Assembly: GCF_000299035.1 (NCBI RefSeq)
Contig: NZ_JH921517.1
Coordinates: 175,317 to 239,316 of the forward strand
From: Bacillus bingmayongensis
GTDB taxonomy: Bacteria; Bacillota; Bacilli; Bacillales; Bacillaceae_G
Reading direction: 5' to 3'
Length of the DNA stretch: 64,000 bases
The position numbers and the translations under genes are program-made. The number at the start of each line of letters is the position of its first letter. Position 1 is the stretch's first letter. Under the pieces are notes generated by a model. It did no database searches. It was given only the letters and a program-made list of their open reading frames with translations, and was not told where the DNA came from. Shown piece after piece: positions 16,153 through 24,937 of the stretch.

Positions 16153-16711
16153 GGAAGCACTTGAAATTGTAAAACAACAAATGCATGAAAAACGTTATAT
16201 ACATACAATTGGTGTGATGGAAACGGCAATTGAACTTGCTAAACTATATGGCGTGGATGAGAAAAAAGCAGAAATGGCTGCTATATTTCATGATTATGCA
16301 AAATGTAGATCGATTCAAGAAATGGAAGACATTATTAAACAGGAAGAGTTGCCAAAAGATTTACTTCACTATAACAAAGAGTTATGGCATGCACCAGTTG
16401 GGGCATACTTAGTAGAAAAAGAAGTCGGCATTACTGACACTGAAATTCTGCAAGCTATTACATATCATACAAGCGGTCATGAAGAGATGACAATGCTTGA
16501 TAAAGTTATTTATGTAGCAGATTATATTGAACCTGGCCGCAAATTTCCAGGTGTGGAAGAAGTGCGGAAATTAGCACAGGAAGATATAAATAAAGCTTTA
16601 TTATTTGCATTAAAACGTACGATTCAATTTTTAATGGAAAAGAATCAAACGATCTATCCATTAACATTTCAAACATATAACGCAGTCCTGAAGGAGGAAA
16701 TTACTGAATGA
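16142..16711 (+). CDS. yqeK: bis(5'-nucleosyl)-tetraphosphatase (symmetrical), HD domain YqeK
   Basis: 189 residues from ATG 16142 (GAGAGG upstream; the frame is open further 5' but that part lies inside nadD). HD-domain metal ligands: [21 protein letters not shown] and ADYIEPGR. The family hydrolyses Ap4A. Overlaps nadD at its start and rsfS at its end (ATGA), so translation is coupled. Confidence 0.92.
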   Translation: MNREEALEIVKQQMHEKRYIHTIGVMETAIELAKLYGVDEKKAEMAAIFHDYAKCRSIQEMEDIIKQEELPKDLLHYNKELWHAPVGAYLVEKEVGITDTEILQAITYHTSGHEEMTMLDKVIYVADYIEPGRKFPGVEEVRKLAQEDINKALLFALKRTIQFLMEKNQTIYPLTFQTYNAVLKEEITE

Positions 16712-17064
16712 AAGACAAAGAGTTATTAGTATTAGCGGCAAAAGCAGCTGATGATAAAAGAGCAGAAGATATGGTGGTATTAAATATGCAAGGTATTTCA
16801 CCAATTGCAGATTATTTTATTATTTGTCACGGGAATTCTGATAAGCAAGTACAAGCAATTGCACGTGAAATTAAAGCGAAAGCGCATGAATTCCAAATCG
16901 ACGTACAACGTATGGAAGGCTTCGATGAAGCGCGCTGGGTTCTAGTGGACCTTGGTGATGTAGTTGCGCATGTATTCCATAAAGATGAGCGTGATCATTA
17001 TAATTTAGAGCGTCTATGGGGTGACGTGCCACGTGAAGATATTACAGAAGAGTTAAGCCAATGA
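16708..17064 (+). CDS. rsfS: ribosomal silencing factor RsfS
   Basis: 118 residues with the DUF143/Iojap core ADYFIICHGNSDKQVQAIA and the C-terminal VVAHVFHKDERDHYNLERLW. Binds L14 on the 50S subunit and blocks subunit joining in starvation. ATGA overlaps at both ends. Confidence 0.94.
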   Translation: MKDKELLVLAAKAADDKRAEDMVVLNMQGISPIADYFIICHGNSDKQVQAIAREIKAKAHEFQIDVQRMEGFDEARWVLVDLGDVVAHVFHKDERDHYNLERLWGDVPREDITEELSQ

Positions 17065-17810
17065 GATATGAGCAATTTGCATTGTTGTATGATGAACTTA
17101 TGAATGATGTTCCGTATGATAAATGGGTAGAATTCACAGAGGAAAGCTTACAGCAGGCAGGCATGAAAGAGGCGAAGATTCTTGATGTAGCGTGCGGGAC
17201 TGGGAATGTAACACTTCCGCTTGTGCGAAAAGGTTATGACATGATTGGCGTCGATCTTTCAGAAGAAATGCTAACGGTTGCTCAGCAAAAGCTAGGGGGA
17301 GAAGGGTATTTTATTCCTTTTTATCAACAGGATATGAGGGAATTAGACGTTCCAGGTGAATTTGATTGTGTAACAATCTTTTGTGATTCATTGAATTATG
17401 TACTGGAAGAAAAGGGGATACAAGAAACGTTCAGACGAGTGTCCCACCATTTGCGTCAAGATGGTCTGTTCTTATTTGATGTACACTCTTTATATAAAAT
17501 TCATCATGTATTTCAAAATGAGACGTACACAGTTAATGGAGACGAGATAGCTCTCATTTGGAACTGCTTCCCTGGAGAAGAATCAGATAGTGTAGAGCAT
17601 GACTTGTCATTCTTTGTACAGGATCCAGAGGAAGGTGTATATCATCGCTTTGATGAATGTCACGTGCAACGTGCCTATTCAGTTGAATTAGTAACAAAAT
17701 GGCTTGAAGAAGCGGGCTTTACAGTGCTTCGTGTGACGGGTGATTTTGAACGAATGGAAGTAACTGAACAAACGGAACGTATCTTTTTTATGGCAAAAAA
17801 GAATGGATAA
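17061..17810 (+). CDS. yqeM: class I SAM-dependent methyltransferase YqeM
   Basis: 249 residues. SAM motif I is ILDVACGTGNVT (about 40-51), followed by GVDLSEEML. Substrate not known. Last gene of the yqe unit, overlapping rsfS by 4 bases and closed by a strong terminator. Confidence 0.88.
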   Translation: MRYEQFALLYDELMNDVPYDKWVEFTEESLQQAGMKEAKILDVACGTGNVTLPLVRKGYDMIGVDLSEEMLTVAQQKLGGEGYFIPFYQQDMRELDVPGEFDCVTIFCDSLNYVLEEKGIQETFRRVSHHLRQDGLFLFDVHSLYKIHHVFQNETYTVNGDEIALIWNCFPGEESDSVEHDLSFFVQDPEEGVYHRFDECHVQRAYSVELVTKWLEEAGFTVLRVTGDFERMEVTEQTERIFFMAKKNG

Positions 17811-17844
17811 AAACAAAAGCAACCGATTAGGTTGCTTTTGTTTT
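17810..17844 (+). terminator. terminator of the yqe operon
   Basis: Stem AAAACAAAAGCAACC/GGTTGCTTTTGTTTT with a 5-base loop. The following ~135 bases before comER are AT-rich with nothing recognisable. Confidence 0.9.
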
Positions 17845-17982
17845 GCTTAGAAAACGGTATTTTATTTATAGAAAAGTAGAAAATTAATACTTATAAAATA
17901 TAAAAATAAGAGTTTGATAAAAAATAGTATGAGAAAAAGATAAGGAGTTTTAAGAGGATTTTGTACCATTGTGGCGTATTAT

Positions 17983-18810
17983 TTACGTGTGCTTATTAAA
18001 TTGTTGTTCAACGCCTTCTAGATCTTCATCATATTTCTCATGTGTTCGCTCGAATAATTTATGGAACATATCTCCGACGTGATCCTCTAAAATCTGAATG
18101 CCCTCTCCTGTAACACCGCCTTTTACACATACTTTCTCTTGCAGAGTTGGTAATGTAAAAATTTCTTTTTCTAGTAGTTTTCCCATCCCGATAATCATTT
18201 CACTTGCTAAAGTAGTTGCTTCTTCATGAGTAATATTTGTTTTATCTACAGCAGCATTAATGAAACATTGTAGTAAGTAGCTGAAGAATGCAGGTCCGCA
18301 GCTTGCGATGTCAGATGAAACTCGTGTAATATCTTCCCCGATCACAATAGGTGTAGAAATATTTTTAAACAAACGAAGTAACTTTTGTTCCCATTCTTTC
18401 GAACAGTTTTTTCCAAATGTAAATAGTGAGGCGCCAGAGAATGCTCGGTTTGTAATGCTCGGAATAATACGTACGACGTGACAAGATACAACCTTTTCTA
18501 ATTGAGTTGCTGATATGGGGCTTGTAATAGAAATTAAACATTTTTCATCAGTAAAGTGAGCAGCATGTTTTTTTAAAATTGGATAGATGTCTACAGGTTT
18601 AACACAAATGAAAATAAGCTGAGAGCGTCCAATTACCTCTTGCACTGTCTTTGCTATATGAACAGAAGGATACTTCTCTTTTATATGATGTGCTTTGGCA
18701 GGTGTACGATTAATAATAGCAAGGCACGAAGGTTTGACAGCACGGGTCTCTAAAAATGCATCGATTAGTATATTCCCCATGTTTCCTGTCCCTATAATTC
18801 CTATGTTCAA
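17983..18810 (-). CDS. comER: late competence protein ComER (ProC-like)
   Basis: 275 residues starting MNIGIIGTGNMGNILIDAFL: Rossmann NAD(P) motif GxGxMG as in pyrroline-5-carboxylate reductases, and the family's GPAFFSYLL segment. The TTG at 18810 is chosen because AAGGAGGG is 9 bases upstream; the frame is open for 13 codons more. Divergent from comEA exactly as in B. subtilis. Its actual enzyme role is unproven. Confidence 0.88.
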   Translation of the reverse strand: MNIGIIGTGNMGNILIDAFLETRAVKPSCLAIINRTPAKAHHIKEKYPSVHIAKTVQEVIGRSQLIFICVKPVDIYPILKKHAAHFTDEKCLISITSPISATQLEKVVSCHVVRIIPSITNRAFSGASLFTFGKNCSKEWEQKLLRLFKNISTPIVIGEDITRVSSDIASCGPAFFSYLLQCFINAAVDKTNITHEEATTLASEMIIGMGKLLEKEIFTLPTLQEKVCVKGGVTGEGIQILEDHVGDMFHKLFERTHEKYDEDLEGVEQQFNKHT

Positions 18811-18892
18811 TGTTTCATCCCTCCTTCGTAACATCTTTCTCCTAAACAATATGAACTATGTTGTGAATTTATGAATTGGAGGTATTAAAATC

Positions 18893-19489
18893 ATGCAGAA
18901 TTTTCAAAAGAAGTGGATCGCTTTATTAGGGGCTGTTGGAGTTGTATTTATACTCTTTATGTGGCAGACGAAGCAACAGGCCATGCAACCGACCACGAAA
19001 ATTGATACAAATGTGAACAGTGAAGAAAGCAAAGATAAATTGAAAGTAGCAGAATCAAAAGAACAGAAAAAAACAATCGTGATTGATATAAAAGGAGCTG
19101 TGCATCATGAAGGTGTATATGAGATGGAGATGGGCGCACGCGTAAAAGATGGGGTTGAAAAAGCAGGTGGTTTTTTACCTGAAGCTGATATGGCAAAAGT
19201 GAACTTAGCACAGCTTATGCAAGATCAAATGTTACTCTATGTCCCGAAAAAAGGAGAGCAAGTGCAGGCAGCTAATCTATCTTCAGAACAGGAGGGGAAA
19301 ATTCAAATTAATGTTGCACCAAAAGAGCAACTCGAGAAAATAACGGGAATTGGACCTCGAAAAGCAGAAAATATTATGAAATATCGAGAAGAACATGGGC
19401 CGTTTCAAAAGATAGAAGATTTATTGGAGGTAGATGGTATTGGAGAGAAATCGCTTGAAAAAATAAAAGATAAAATAATTATTCCGTAA
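18893..19489 (+). CDS. comEA: competence DNA-binding protein ComEA
   Basis: 198 residues. A membrane anchor at 8-25, a charged linker, an SLBB-type oligomerisation domain (about 61-115, IDIKGAVHHEGVYEMEMG) and a C-terminal helix-hairpin-helix DNA-binding domain (about 140-198, ITGIGPRKAENIMKYREEHG). It binds incoming DNA outside the membrane and hands it to ComEC. The gap to comER is 82 bases; I could not find a clear ComK box in it. Confidence 0.94.
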   Translation: MQNFQKKWIALLGAVGVVFILFMWQTKQQAMQPTTKIDTNVNSEESKDKLKVAESKEQKKTIVIDIKGAVHHEGVYEMEMGARVKDGVEKAGGFLPEADMAKVNLAQLMQDQMLLYVPKKGEQVQAANLSSEQEGKIQINVAPKEQLEKITGIGPRKAENIMKYREEHGPFQKIEDLLEVDGIGEKSLEKIKDKIIIP

Positions 19490-19551
19490 AGGATTGACGA
19501 ACTTTTTCTTCTTTCGCTACACTACAAGTAGATGAAAAAGTAGGTGAAGAT

Positions 19552-20109
19552 ATGGAACGAATTTCTTGGGATCAATATTTTATGACGCAAAGCCATTTAT
19601 TATCGCTGCGTAGCACGTGTACAAGGCTTGCGGTAGGAGCGACAATTGTTCGTGATAAGCGAATTATCGCGGGTGGATATAACGGTTCAATTAAAGGTGG
19701 TGTTCATTGTATAGACGATGGATGCTATGTGATTGATAATCATTGTGTTCGCACAATTCATGCGGAAATGAACGCGCTGTTGCAATGTGCTAAATTTGGT
19801 GTGAAAACAGAGGATGCAGAGATTTATGTTACGCACTTTCCTTGTTTACAATGTTGTAAAGCCATTATTCAAAGTGGTATTACAGCTGTTTATTACGCAC
19901 AAGATTATAAAAATCACCCGTACGCTGTAGAATTATTTGAGCAAGCAAATGTAACAGTGAAACATGTTCCGCTCGAATATGATATTACATCGATAGAGCA
20001 ACAAGAGCGTCATTTACAATTAAAAGAGCTGTTTTCATCTTTAGAAAAAGATGATTTAACAATGAATGAATTACAACAAGTATTCGCTAAAGCAAAAGAG
20101 ATGCTATAA
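19552..20109 (+). CDS. comEB: ComEB, dCMP/cytidine deaminase-family protein
   Basis: 185 residues. Zinc site HAEMNAL (His-Ala-Glu) and PCLQCCKAII (Cys-x2-Cys) of deoxycytidylate deaminases. Converts dCMP to dUMP; not strictly needed for DNA uptake in B. subtilis despite its position. AGGTGAAG precedes the ATG. Confidence 0.92.
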   Translation: MERISWDQYFMTQSHLLSLRSTCTRLAVGATIVRDKRIIAGGYNGSIKGGVHCIDDGCYVIDNHCVRTIHAEMNALLQCAKFGVKTEDAEIYVTHFPCLQCCKAIIQSGITAVYYAQDYKNHPYAVELFEQANVTVKHVPLEYDITSIEQQERHLQLKELFSSLEKDDLTMNELQQVFAKAKEML

Positions 20110-20110
20110 G

Positions 20111-20259
20111 TGTGTGTTCAAAAAGAAGGATAAAGAGTGGCGAGCAGTTCGAGGCACGGCCAGGAAAGTGCGGAGTGTAGATGAATCTATAGGAGTGTCG
20201 GACTGACGACGTAATGAAGAAATGTGACAGCTATCTGTACCGGACTTTTTGAATATTCA
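20111..20259. repeat. short interspersed repeat with terminal inverted repeats
   Basis: About 150 bp with ends GTGTTCAAAAAG and CTTTTTGAATATTC as inverted repeats and an inner AAATGTGACAGCTATCTGTA. A shorter relative lies at 62930-63022 with the same ends and the same GTGACAGCTATCT core. It occupies the comEB-comEC gap completely; its right end stops just before the comEC ribosome site. I believe this is a B. cereus group repeat (bcr series) but cannot assign its number. Confidence 0.7.
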
Positions 20260-20278
20260 CGATAAGGGGGAGTATGAG

Positions 20279-22603
20279 TTGCGTGGACAGTGGGGCTATA
20301 TTGCAATCTCGTTTGTTATGGGGATTGCAATCGCCTGTTCCTCGTTTCAGTTATTATTTGTTAGTTTATTTGGTTGTTATATTTTATTTTGTATATATCG
20401 TACTTCGCGCCAAGTCCTCGTTTTTTGTATACTGACATGTTCCGGGAGTTTCTTCTATACTTCATATGTTGAATGGAAAAATCAACCTTCAAAAGGATTA
20501 AACTTTGAAGTGACAAAAGGTATAATTCAAACAACACCTCTTATAAATGGCGATCAGCTTTCTTTTCAAATAGAAGTCAATGACAGGGATACGTTGCAAT
20601 TGTTTTACAAAATTCACTCAGCTGAGCAAAAAGGACAGTTGCAGAAATTATATGCGGGTATGAGCTGTACATTTAAAGGGAAAATGAAAGTGCCGCCAGA
20701 AGCACGGAACTTTCATGGATTTGATTATCGTGACTACTTACATAAGCAAAAGATTCATTTCTTATTTGAAGCGAAAGAGATTTCAAATTGTATTCAAAAA
20801 TCTTTGACATTTACACAATGGATCTTTTTAATACGCCAAAACGCAGTGTCGATAGTCACAGAAATGTTTCCCGGGCAATCTGGAGCATTTATGAATGCAT
20901 TGTTGTTTGGAGATCGGCAACTGATGACATTTGAAGTAGAAGAACGATATCAACAATTTGGTCTTATCCATCTATTGGCGATTTCTGGATCTCATATTGT
21001 ATTGTTAATGGCAATTGGCTATTTTATTTTACTCAGGATCGGACTGACGAGGGAAATGACAACGATATGTCTTGTTGTTTGTATTCCGCTTTATATGCTT
21101 TTAGCAGGAGCGTCTCCATCTGTCATAAGAGCTTCTGTAACAGGTGTTATGTTATTGCTAGCACTTATGCATTCTGTTCGTATTTCAAGTTTAGATGCGC
21201 TTAGTATGACAGCTATATTCATGCTTTTATATGATCCTTATATGGCTTTTGATATTGGATTTCAATTTTCGTTTGTTGGTAGTTTTGCACTATTGCTGTC
21301 GGCAAATCGTCTGTTACAGCGTAATAATAGTCTGATTCAAAATACAATCTATCTTTCTATTATTTCACAACTTGCTAGTACTCCTATTTTGTTATATCAC
21401 TTCGGTTATTTTTCTCCATATAGCATTTTCCTCAATCTTATATATGTTCCGTTTCTATCTTGTATTGTGTTACCATGTAGTATCGTTATTTTTCTTTGTA
21501 TGTTATTTGTTCCTTTTGTGTCGACATGGCTGGCACATGGATTATCAGTATGTTTAATGTTTTCTAATGAAATTCTTCAGTATTGTGAAAACCTCCCGTT
21601 TCTTCGCCTTATTTTTGGGCAAACACCTCTATTCCTTGTGGTTTTATATTGTTTTAGTATCATTGGTATATTTGTTGTGTGGGAAAAAACGGTCAAAAAA
21701 TGTATTTTGTTCATAGCCACCGGATTTTTCCTCTTTATATGTATTTGTCATTATGTTTCACCCTATTTCCGTGCTAGTGGAAGTGTGACTTTTATTGATG
21801 TTGGACAAGGGGATGCAATCTTGATTCGTCTTCCATATGACAAGGGGATCTATCTCATTGATACAGGGGGGACAATTCCTGTAAAAAAGGAAACGTGGCA
21901 GAAGAAAAAACATGAGTTTTCTGTTGGACACGATATTCTTCTTCCGTTTTTACAAAAAGAAGGGATTCGGAAAATTGATAAGTTGATTGTGACGCATGGT
22001 GATACAGATCATATGGGGGCGGCAAAAGAAATATTATCGTCTATTACTGTAGAAGAAATCGTATTTGGAAGGAAGCAGGAAGACGCGGTATTGGAAAAAG
22101 AATTGAGGAAAATGGCAAAGGGAAAGCATATACGGACAAACGTGGTTGGAGAAGGAGATGGATGGAAGATAGATGGAGCAGAATTTGTTGTGTTATCCCC
22201 GGAAGGGAAAGAAAAGGCTGATAACGATGCCTCTATTGTACTTTGGGCGAAGTTTGGGGGACTTAAGTGGCTGTTTACGGGGGATTTAGAAGAGGAAGGG
22301 GAGAGGCGTATTGTAGAACGGTATCCGGAGTTACGTGCGGATATTTTAAAGGCTGGGCATCATGGTAGTAAGACATCGTCTTCATCTCCCTTTTTGCACC
22401 TCATTCAGCCTAAGAAGGCAATCATTTCAGCTGGAGAGCATAATCGATATGGGCATCCGCATCAGCAAGTGCTAGAGCGTTTGTTAGAACTTGAAATTGA
22501 AATATGGCGAACTGACAAACAAGGAGCCGTTTTCTATGATTTTGAAGGTGAAAGTGGAACGTTTCGAAGTAAACTGACATATGATGAAGCACAGAAAAGA
22601 TGA
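20279..22603 (+). CDS. comEC: DNA internalisation channel ComEC/Rec2
   Basis: 774 residues from the TTG at 20279, chosen because AAGGGGG is 8 bases upstream; the earlier in-frame TTG at 20249 lies inside the repeat. Domains: N-terminal DUF4131 region, the ComEC membrane core with many helices (about 190-510; GLIHLLAISGSHIVLL), and a C-terminal metallo-beta-lactamase domain (about 520-760; FIDVGQGDAIL, THGDTDHMGG-like THGDTDHMGA, KAGHHGSKTS), which may be the nuclease that degrades the non-transported strand. Confidence 0.94.
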   Translation: MRGQWGYIAISFVMGIAIACSSFQLLFVSLFGCYILFCIYRTSRQVLVFCILTCSGSFFYTSYVEWKNQPSKGLNFEVTKGIIQTTPLINGDQLSFQIEVNDRDTLQLFYKIHSAEQKGQLQKLYAGMSCTFKGKMKVPPEARNFHGFDYRDYLHKQKIHFLFEAKEISNCIQKSLTFTQWIFLIRQNAVSIVTEMFPGQSGAFMNALLFGDRQLMTFEVEERYQQFGLIHLLAISGSHIVLLMAIGYFILLRIGLTREMTTICLVVCIPLYMLLAGASPSVIRASVTGVMLLLALMHSVRISSLDALSMTAIFMLLYDPYMAFDIGFQFSFVGSFALLLSANRLLQRNNSLIQNTIYLSIISQLASTPILLYHFGYFSPYSIFLNLIYVPFLSCIVLPCSIVIFLCMLFVPFVSTWLAHGLSVCLMFSNEILQYCENLPFLRLIFGQTPLFLVVLYCFSIIGIFVVWEKTVKKCILFIATGFFLFICICHYVSPYFRASGSVTFIDVGQGDAILIRLPYDKGIYLIDTGGTIPVKKETWQKKKHEFSVGHDILLPFLQKEGIRKIDKLIVTHGDTDHMGAAKEILSSITVEEIVFGRKQEDAVLEKELRKMAKGKHIRTNVVGEGDGWKIDGAEFVVLSPEGKEKADNDASIVLWAKFGGLKWLFTGDLEEEGERRIVERYPELRADILKAGHHGSKTSSSSPFLHLIQPKKAIISAGEHNRYGHPHQQVLERLLELEIEIWRTDKQGAVFYDFEGESGTFRSKLTYDEAQKR

Positions 22604-22605
22604 AG

Positions 22606-22638
22606 TAAAAAAAGAAAGGCCGCAAGCAGCGGCCTTTA
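22606..22638. terminator. terminator between comEC and yqzM
   Basis: Stem AAAGGCCGC/GCGGCCTTT. The T run is on the minus strand (22606-22613), so it mainly ends yqzM; its stem overlaps the yqzM stop codon. Confidence 0.75.
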
Positions 22639-22770
22639 AGAACCGATAAATTTAATAATTGTTGCAATAATGAAAAGTGTTGCGAAAAAACCAAATGAGA
22701 CGATAAAACCTACCCCTGAATCAATAGCGTCATTGCGTTTACTTTGAACGTTTTGCTCAAACTCATTCAT
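22636..22770 (-). CDS. yqzM: YqzM family small membrane protein
   Basis: 44 residues: MNEFEQNVQSKRNDAIDSGV then one hydrophobic helix (FIVSFGFFATLFIIATIIKF) and GS. Ribosome site GGGGAGGG 7 bases upstream of ATG. Matches the YqzM family found at this spot in Bacillus, function unknown. Confidence 0.88.
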   Translation of the reverse strand: MNEFEQNVQSKRNDAIDSGVGFIVSFGFFATLFIIATIIKFIGS

Positions 22771-23130
22771 TTAGAATCCCTCCCCAACATTCCATTTTAG
22801 TATAAGATATTGTCAGAAAAAAATCTACAATTTCCATATGAAGATAAATAGAGGATATTTGTGTAGAAGTAGGAGATAAATCTTATGCGAGTAGAAGGTG
22901 GAAATTTGATTTCCAAGCATGCTAACAGTTAACAATTATACTTATCCAGCAGTTGTGAATAATAACAGTAAAGTGGTTACCGCACACCAATAAGAATCCC
23001 GGGACTTATTGCGTGGCGTTTTATATAGATAAAGGAATAGGTTACTTAAGCCTGTTCCTTTGTACTTGTAAAACAAAAGATAGCGCATTAGTATAGAGAT
23101 ATATTGCCAAGTTAGGGAGTAGGAAAAAGT
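22771..23130. other. 360-bp gap between yqzM and holA
   Basis: Holds the holA promoter: TTGTAA (23066-23071), 17-bp spacer, TAGTAT (23089-23094). Upstream is an imperfect hairpin AAAGGAATAGG/CCTGTTCCTTT (23032-23062). Two overlapping mini-ORFs, 22885-22932 (15 aa, fair ribosome site AGGAG) and 22919-22993 (24 aa, poor site), could be leader peptides, a decayed small gene or chance. Confidence 0.5.
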
Positions 23131-24144
23131 ATGAGTGATATACATAAGAAGATTAAAAAGAAGCAGTTTGCACCACTTTATTTAATATATGGAACGGAAG
23201 CGTATTTTATAAATGAAACAATAAAGCTTATAACAACGGAAGCGTTAGCTGAGGAAGATCGTGAGTTTAATGTTGTAACGTATGACTTAGAAGAAGCGTA
23301 TTTAGAAGATGTAATAGAAGATGCGCGTACGCTTCCTTTTTTTGGGGATCGTAAAATATTGCTAATTAAATCCCCATTATTTTTAACGTCGCAAAAAGAA
23401 AAAATAGAACAAAATATAAAGATTTTAGAGGAATATATTGCAGAGCCATCTCCATTTTCGATTATTGTATTTGTAGCCCCTTATGAAAAACTAGATGAGC
23501 GAAAGAAAATTACAAAATTATTAAAGAAAACAGCAGATGTAGTAGAAGCCAATGCGATGCAAGTACAGGACGTTCGTAAATGGGTTGTGGCTCGTGCGGA
23601 TGAAGTGCATGTACATATCGAGGAAGCAGCTGTTAGCTTGCTGTTAGAGCTTGTAGGGAGCAATGTAACGATGTTAGCGAAGGAAATGGACAAGTTAACC
23701 CTTTATGTTGGGATGGGTGGAGAAATCACAACAGGGCTTGTGGCGGAGCTTGTGCCAAAATCGGTTGAACAAAATGTGTTTGCGTTAACAGAAAAGGTAG
23801 TGAAAAAAGATATTGCTGGAGCTATGCAAATTTTAGACGGATTATTTACGCAGCAAGAGGAGCCAATTAAATTATTAGCGTTATTAGTGAGTCAATTTCG
23901 TTTACTGCACCAAGTGAAAGAATTACAGCAACGTGGATATGGGCAAAATCAAATTGCTTCGCATATTGGTGTTCATCCATACCGAGTAAAGTTGGCGATG
24001 AATCAAACGAAATTTTTCTCGTTTGAAGAATTGAAAAAAGTCATTTTAGAATTAGCTGAAGCTGATTATAGTATGAAAACAGGGAAAATGGATAAGAAAC
24101 TCGTCTTAGAGTTTTTCTTAATGCGTTTAAATCATATTGGATAA
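23131..24144 (+). CDS. holA: DNA polymerase III subunit delta
   Basis: 337 residues beginning MSDIHKKIKKKQFAPLYLIY; the clamp-loader delta subunit that opens the beta clamp. Conserved YGTEAYFINE near the N-terminus, FFGDRKILLIKSP in the ATPase-like domain and a C-terminal collar region (HPYRVKLAMNQTKFF). Its stop codon TAA lies within the ATAAA end repeat of a bcr1 element. Confidence 0.93.
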   Translation: MSDIHKKIKKKQFAPLYLIYGTEAYFINETIKLITTEALAEEDREFNVVTYDLEEAYLEDVIEDARTLPFFGDRKILLIKSPLFLTSQKEKIEQNIKILEEYIAEPSPFSIIVFVAPYEKLDERKKITKLLKKTADVVEANAMQVQDVRKWVVARADEVHVHIEEAAVSLLLELVGSNVTMLAKEMDKLTLYVGMGGEITTGLVAELVPKSVEQNVFALTEKVVKKDIAGAMQILDGLFTQQEEPIKLLALLVSQFRLLHQVKELQQRGYGQNQIASHIGVHPYRVKLAMNQTKFFSFEELKKVILELAEADYSMKTGKMDKKLVLEFFLMRLNHIG

Positions 24145-24302
24145 AGTGAAACTTTAATCAGTGGGGGGTTCTTCATCTCCCGCTTATTATTAGCCCTCAC
24201 CAATCGGGCTTTTATGGGCAGCCCGCCCCCACCTAACTTCTTTGCTTTTGCTGAATTTTGAGGTGGGGGTCTTACTGCCCGCGAATAGCAGGAGAAAATA
24301 AA
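24141..24302 (-). repeat. bcr1 repeat, full length (162 bp)
   Basis: Minus-strand bcr1 with ATAAA (TTTAT on the element strand) at both ends (24141-24145 and 24298-24302). Contains TGCCCATAAAAGCCCGATTG and CACTGATTAAAGTTTCACTT. The right-hand ATAAA includes the holA stop codon. Confidence 0.9.
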
Positions 24303-24420
24303 AGAAGAGGTAGCACGTTCAGAATCGCAGGTCATTGGAGGGCTCGACCGAGAAGCGCTTTTTGCTTCGATAGAGAGGGTGAAATGGCCTGCGATTCTAG
24401 CCGCTATAGCTGGATAAACT
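24303..24420. repeat. structured repeat, solitary copy of the family at 39225-39600
   Basis: About 118 bp, imperfect palindrome. Outer stem CAGAATCGCAGG (24318-24329) pairs with CCTGCGATTCT (24392-24402); inner hairpin GAAGC/GCTTC around CTTTTT. Ends in AGCCGCTATAGCTGGATAAA, like copies near 39330-39480. Lies between bcr1 and a terminator. Confidence 0.65.
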
Positions 24421-24457
24421 AAAAAAGTTCATGCCATTTGCCGCGTGAACTTTTTTG
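24421..24457 (+). terminator. terminator of the holA transcript
   Basis: Stem AAAAAAGTTCA/TGAACTTTTTT with a 14-base partly paired loop. The transcript therefore carries both repeats. Confidence 0.75.
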
Positions 24458-24462
24458 TATAT

Positions 24463-24492
24463 AAAAAAACGACCCGAATGGATCGTTTTTTA
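24463..24492 (-). terminator. terminator of rpsT
   Basis: On the minus strand AAAAAACGATCC/GGGTCGTTTTTTT, directly after the rpsT stop codon. Confidence 0.85.
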
Positions 24493-24498
24493 AACGCC

Positions 24499-24756
24499 TT
24501 ACGCGTTTACTTTTTTCGCTAAGCGAGATTTTTGACGAGCTGCAGCGTTTTGGTGGATAAGACCTTTACGAGCTGCTTTGTCAAGTTTTTTAGAAGCAGT
24601 TTTGAAAGCTTCTTTAGCATTTTCAAGATCGTTATTAGTAACTAAAGCTTCTACAGTTTTAACAGCTGAACGCATGTCAGACTTGATAGAAGCGTTATGT
24701 GCACGACGCTCTTCGCTAAGTTTAGCGCGTTTGATAGCAGATTTGATGTTTGCCAT
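24499..24756 (-). CDS. rpsT: 30S ribosomal protein S20
   Basis: 85 residues, [20 protein letters not shown] onward to [11 protein letters not shown], a clear S20. Start ATG 24756 with GGGAGGTG upstream. Transcribed alone, opposite to holA and gpr, as in B. subtilis. Confidence 0.97.
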   Translation of the reverse strand: MANIKSAIKRAKLSEERRAHNASIKSDMRSAVKTVEALVTNNDLENAKEAFKTASKKLDKAARKGLIHQNAAARQKSRLAKKVNA

Positions 24757-24937
24757 ACTTTTCACCTCCCTGGTGCGATCGAGTGACTCGATACTTACAT
24801 AGAACAAGTGATATTCTATCAAACGGAGAAGAGAATTGCAATAGCGAGATCAATGAAATTTCATGTAAAGGAAAGAATGACCTTATATAATTTTGGGGAA
24901 TCTAACTATATTTACTATGAATTACGGAGGAGATACG

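Noticed and set aside
18811-18892. ComK box between comER and comEA
   Set aside because: I looked for paired AAAA-N5-TTTT motifs and found none that fit in the 82-base gap.
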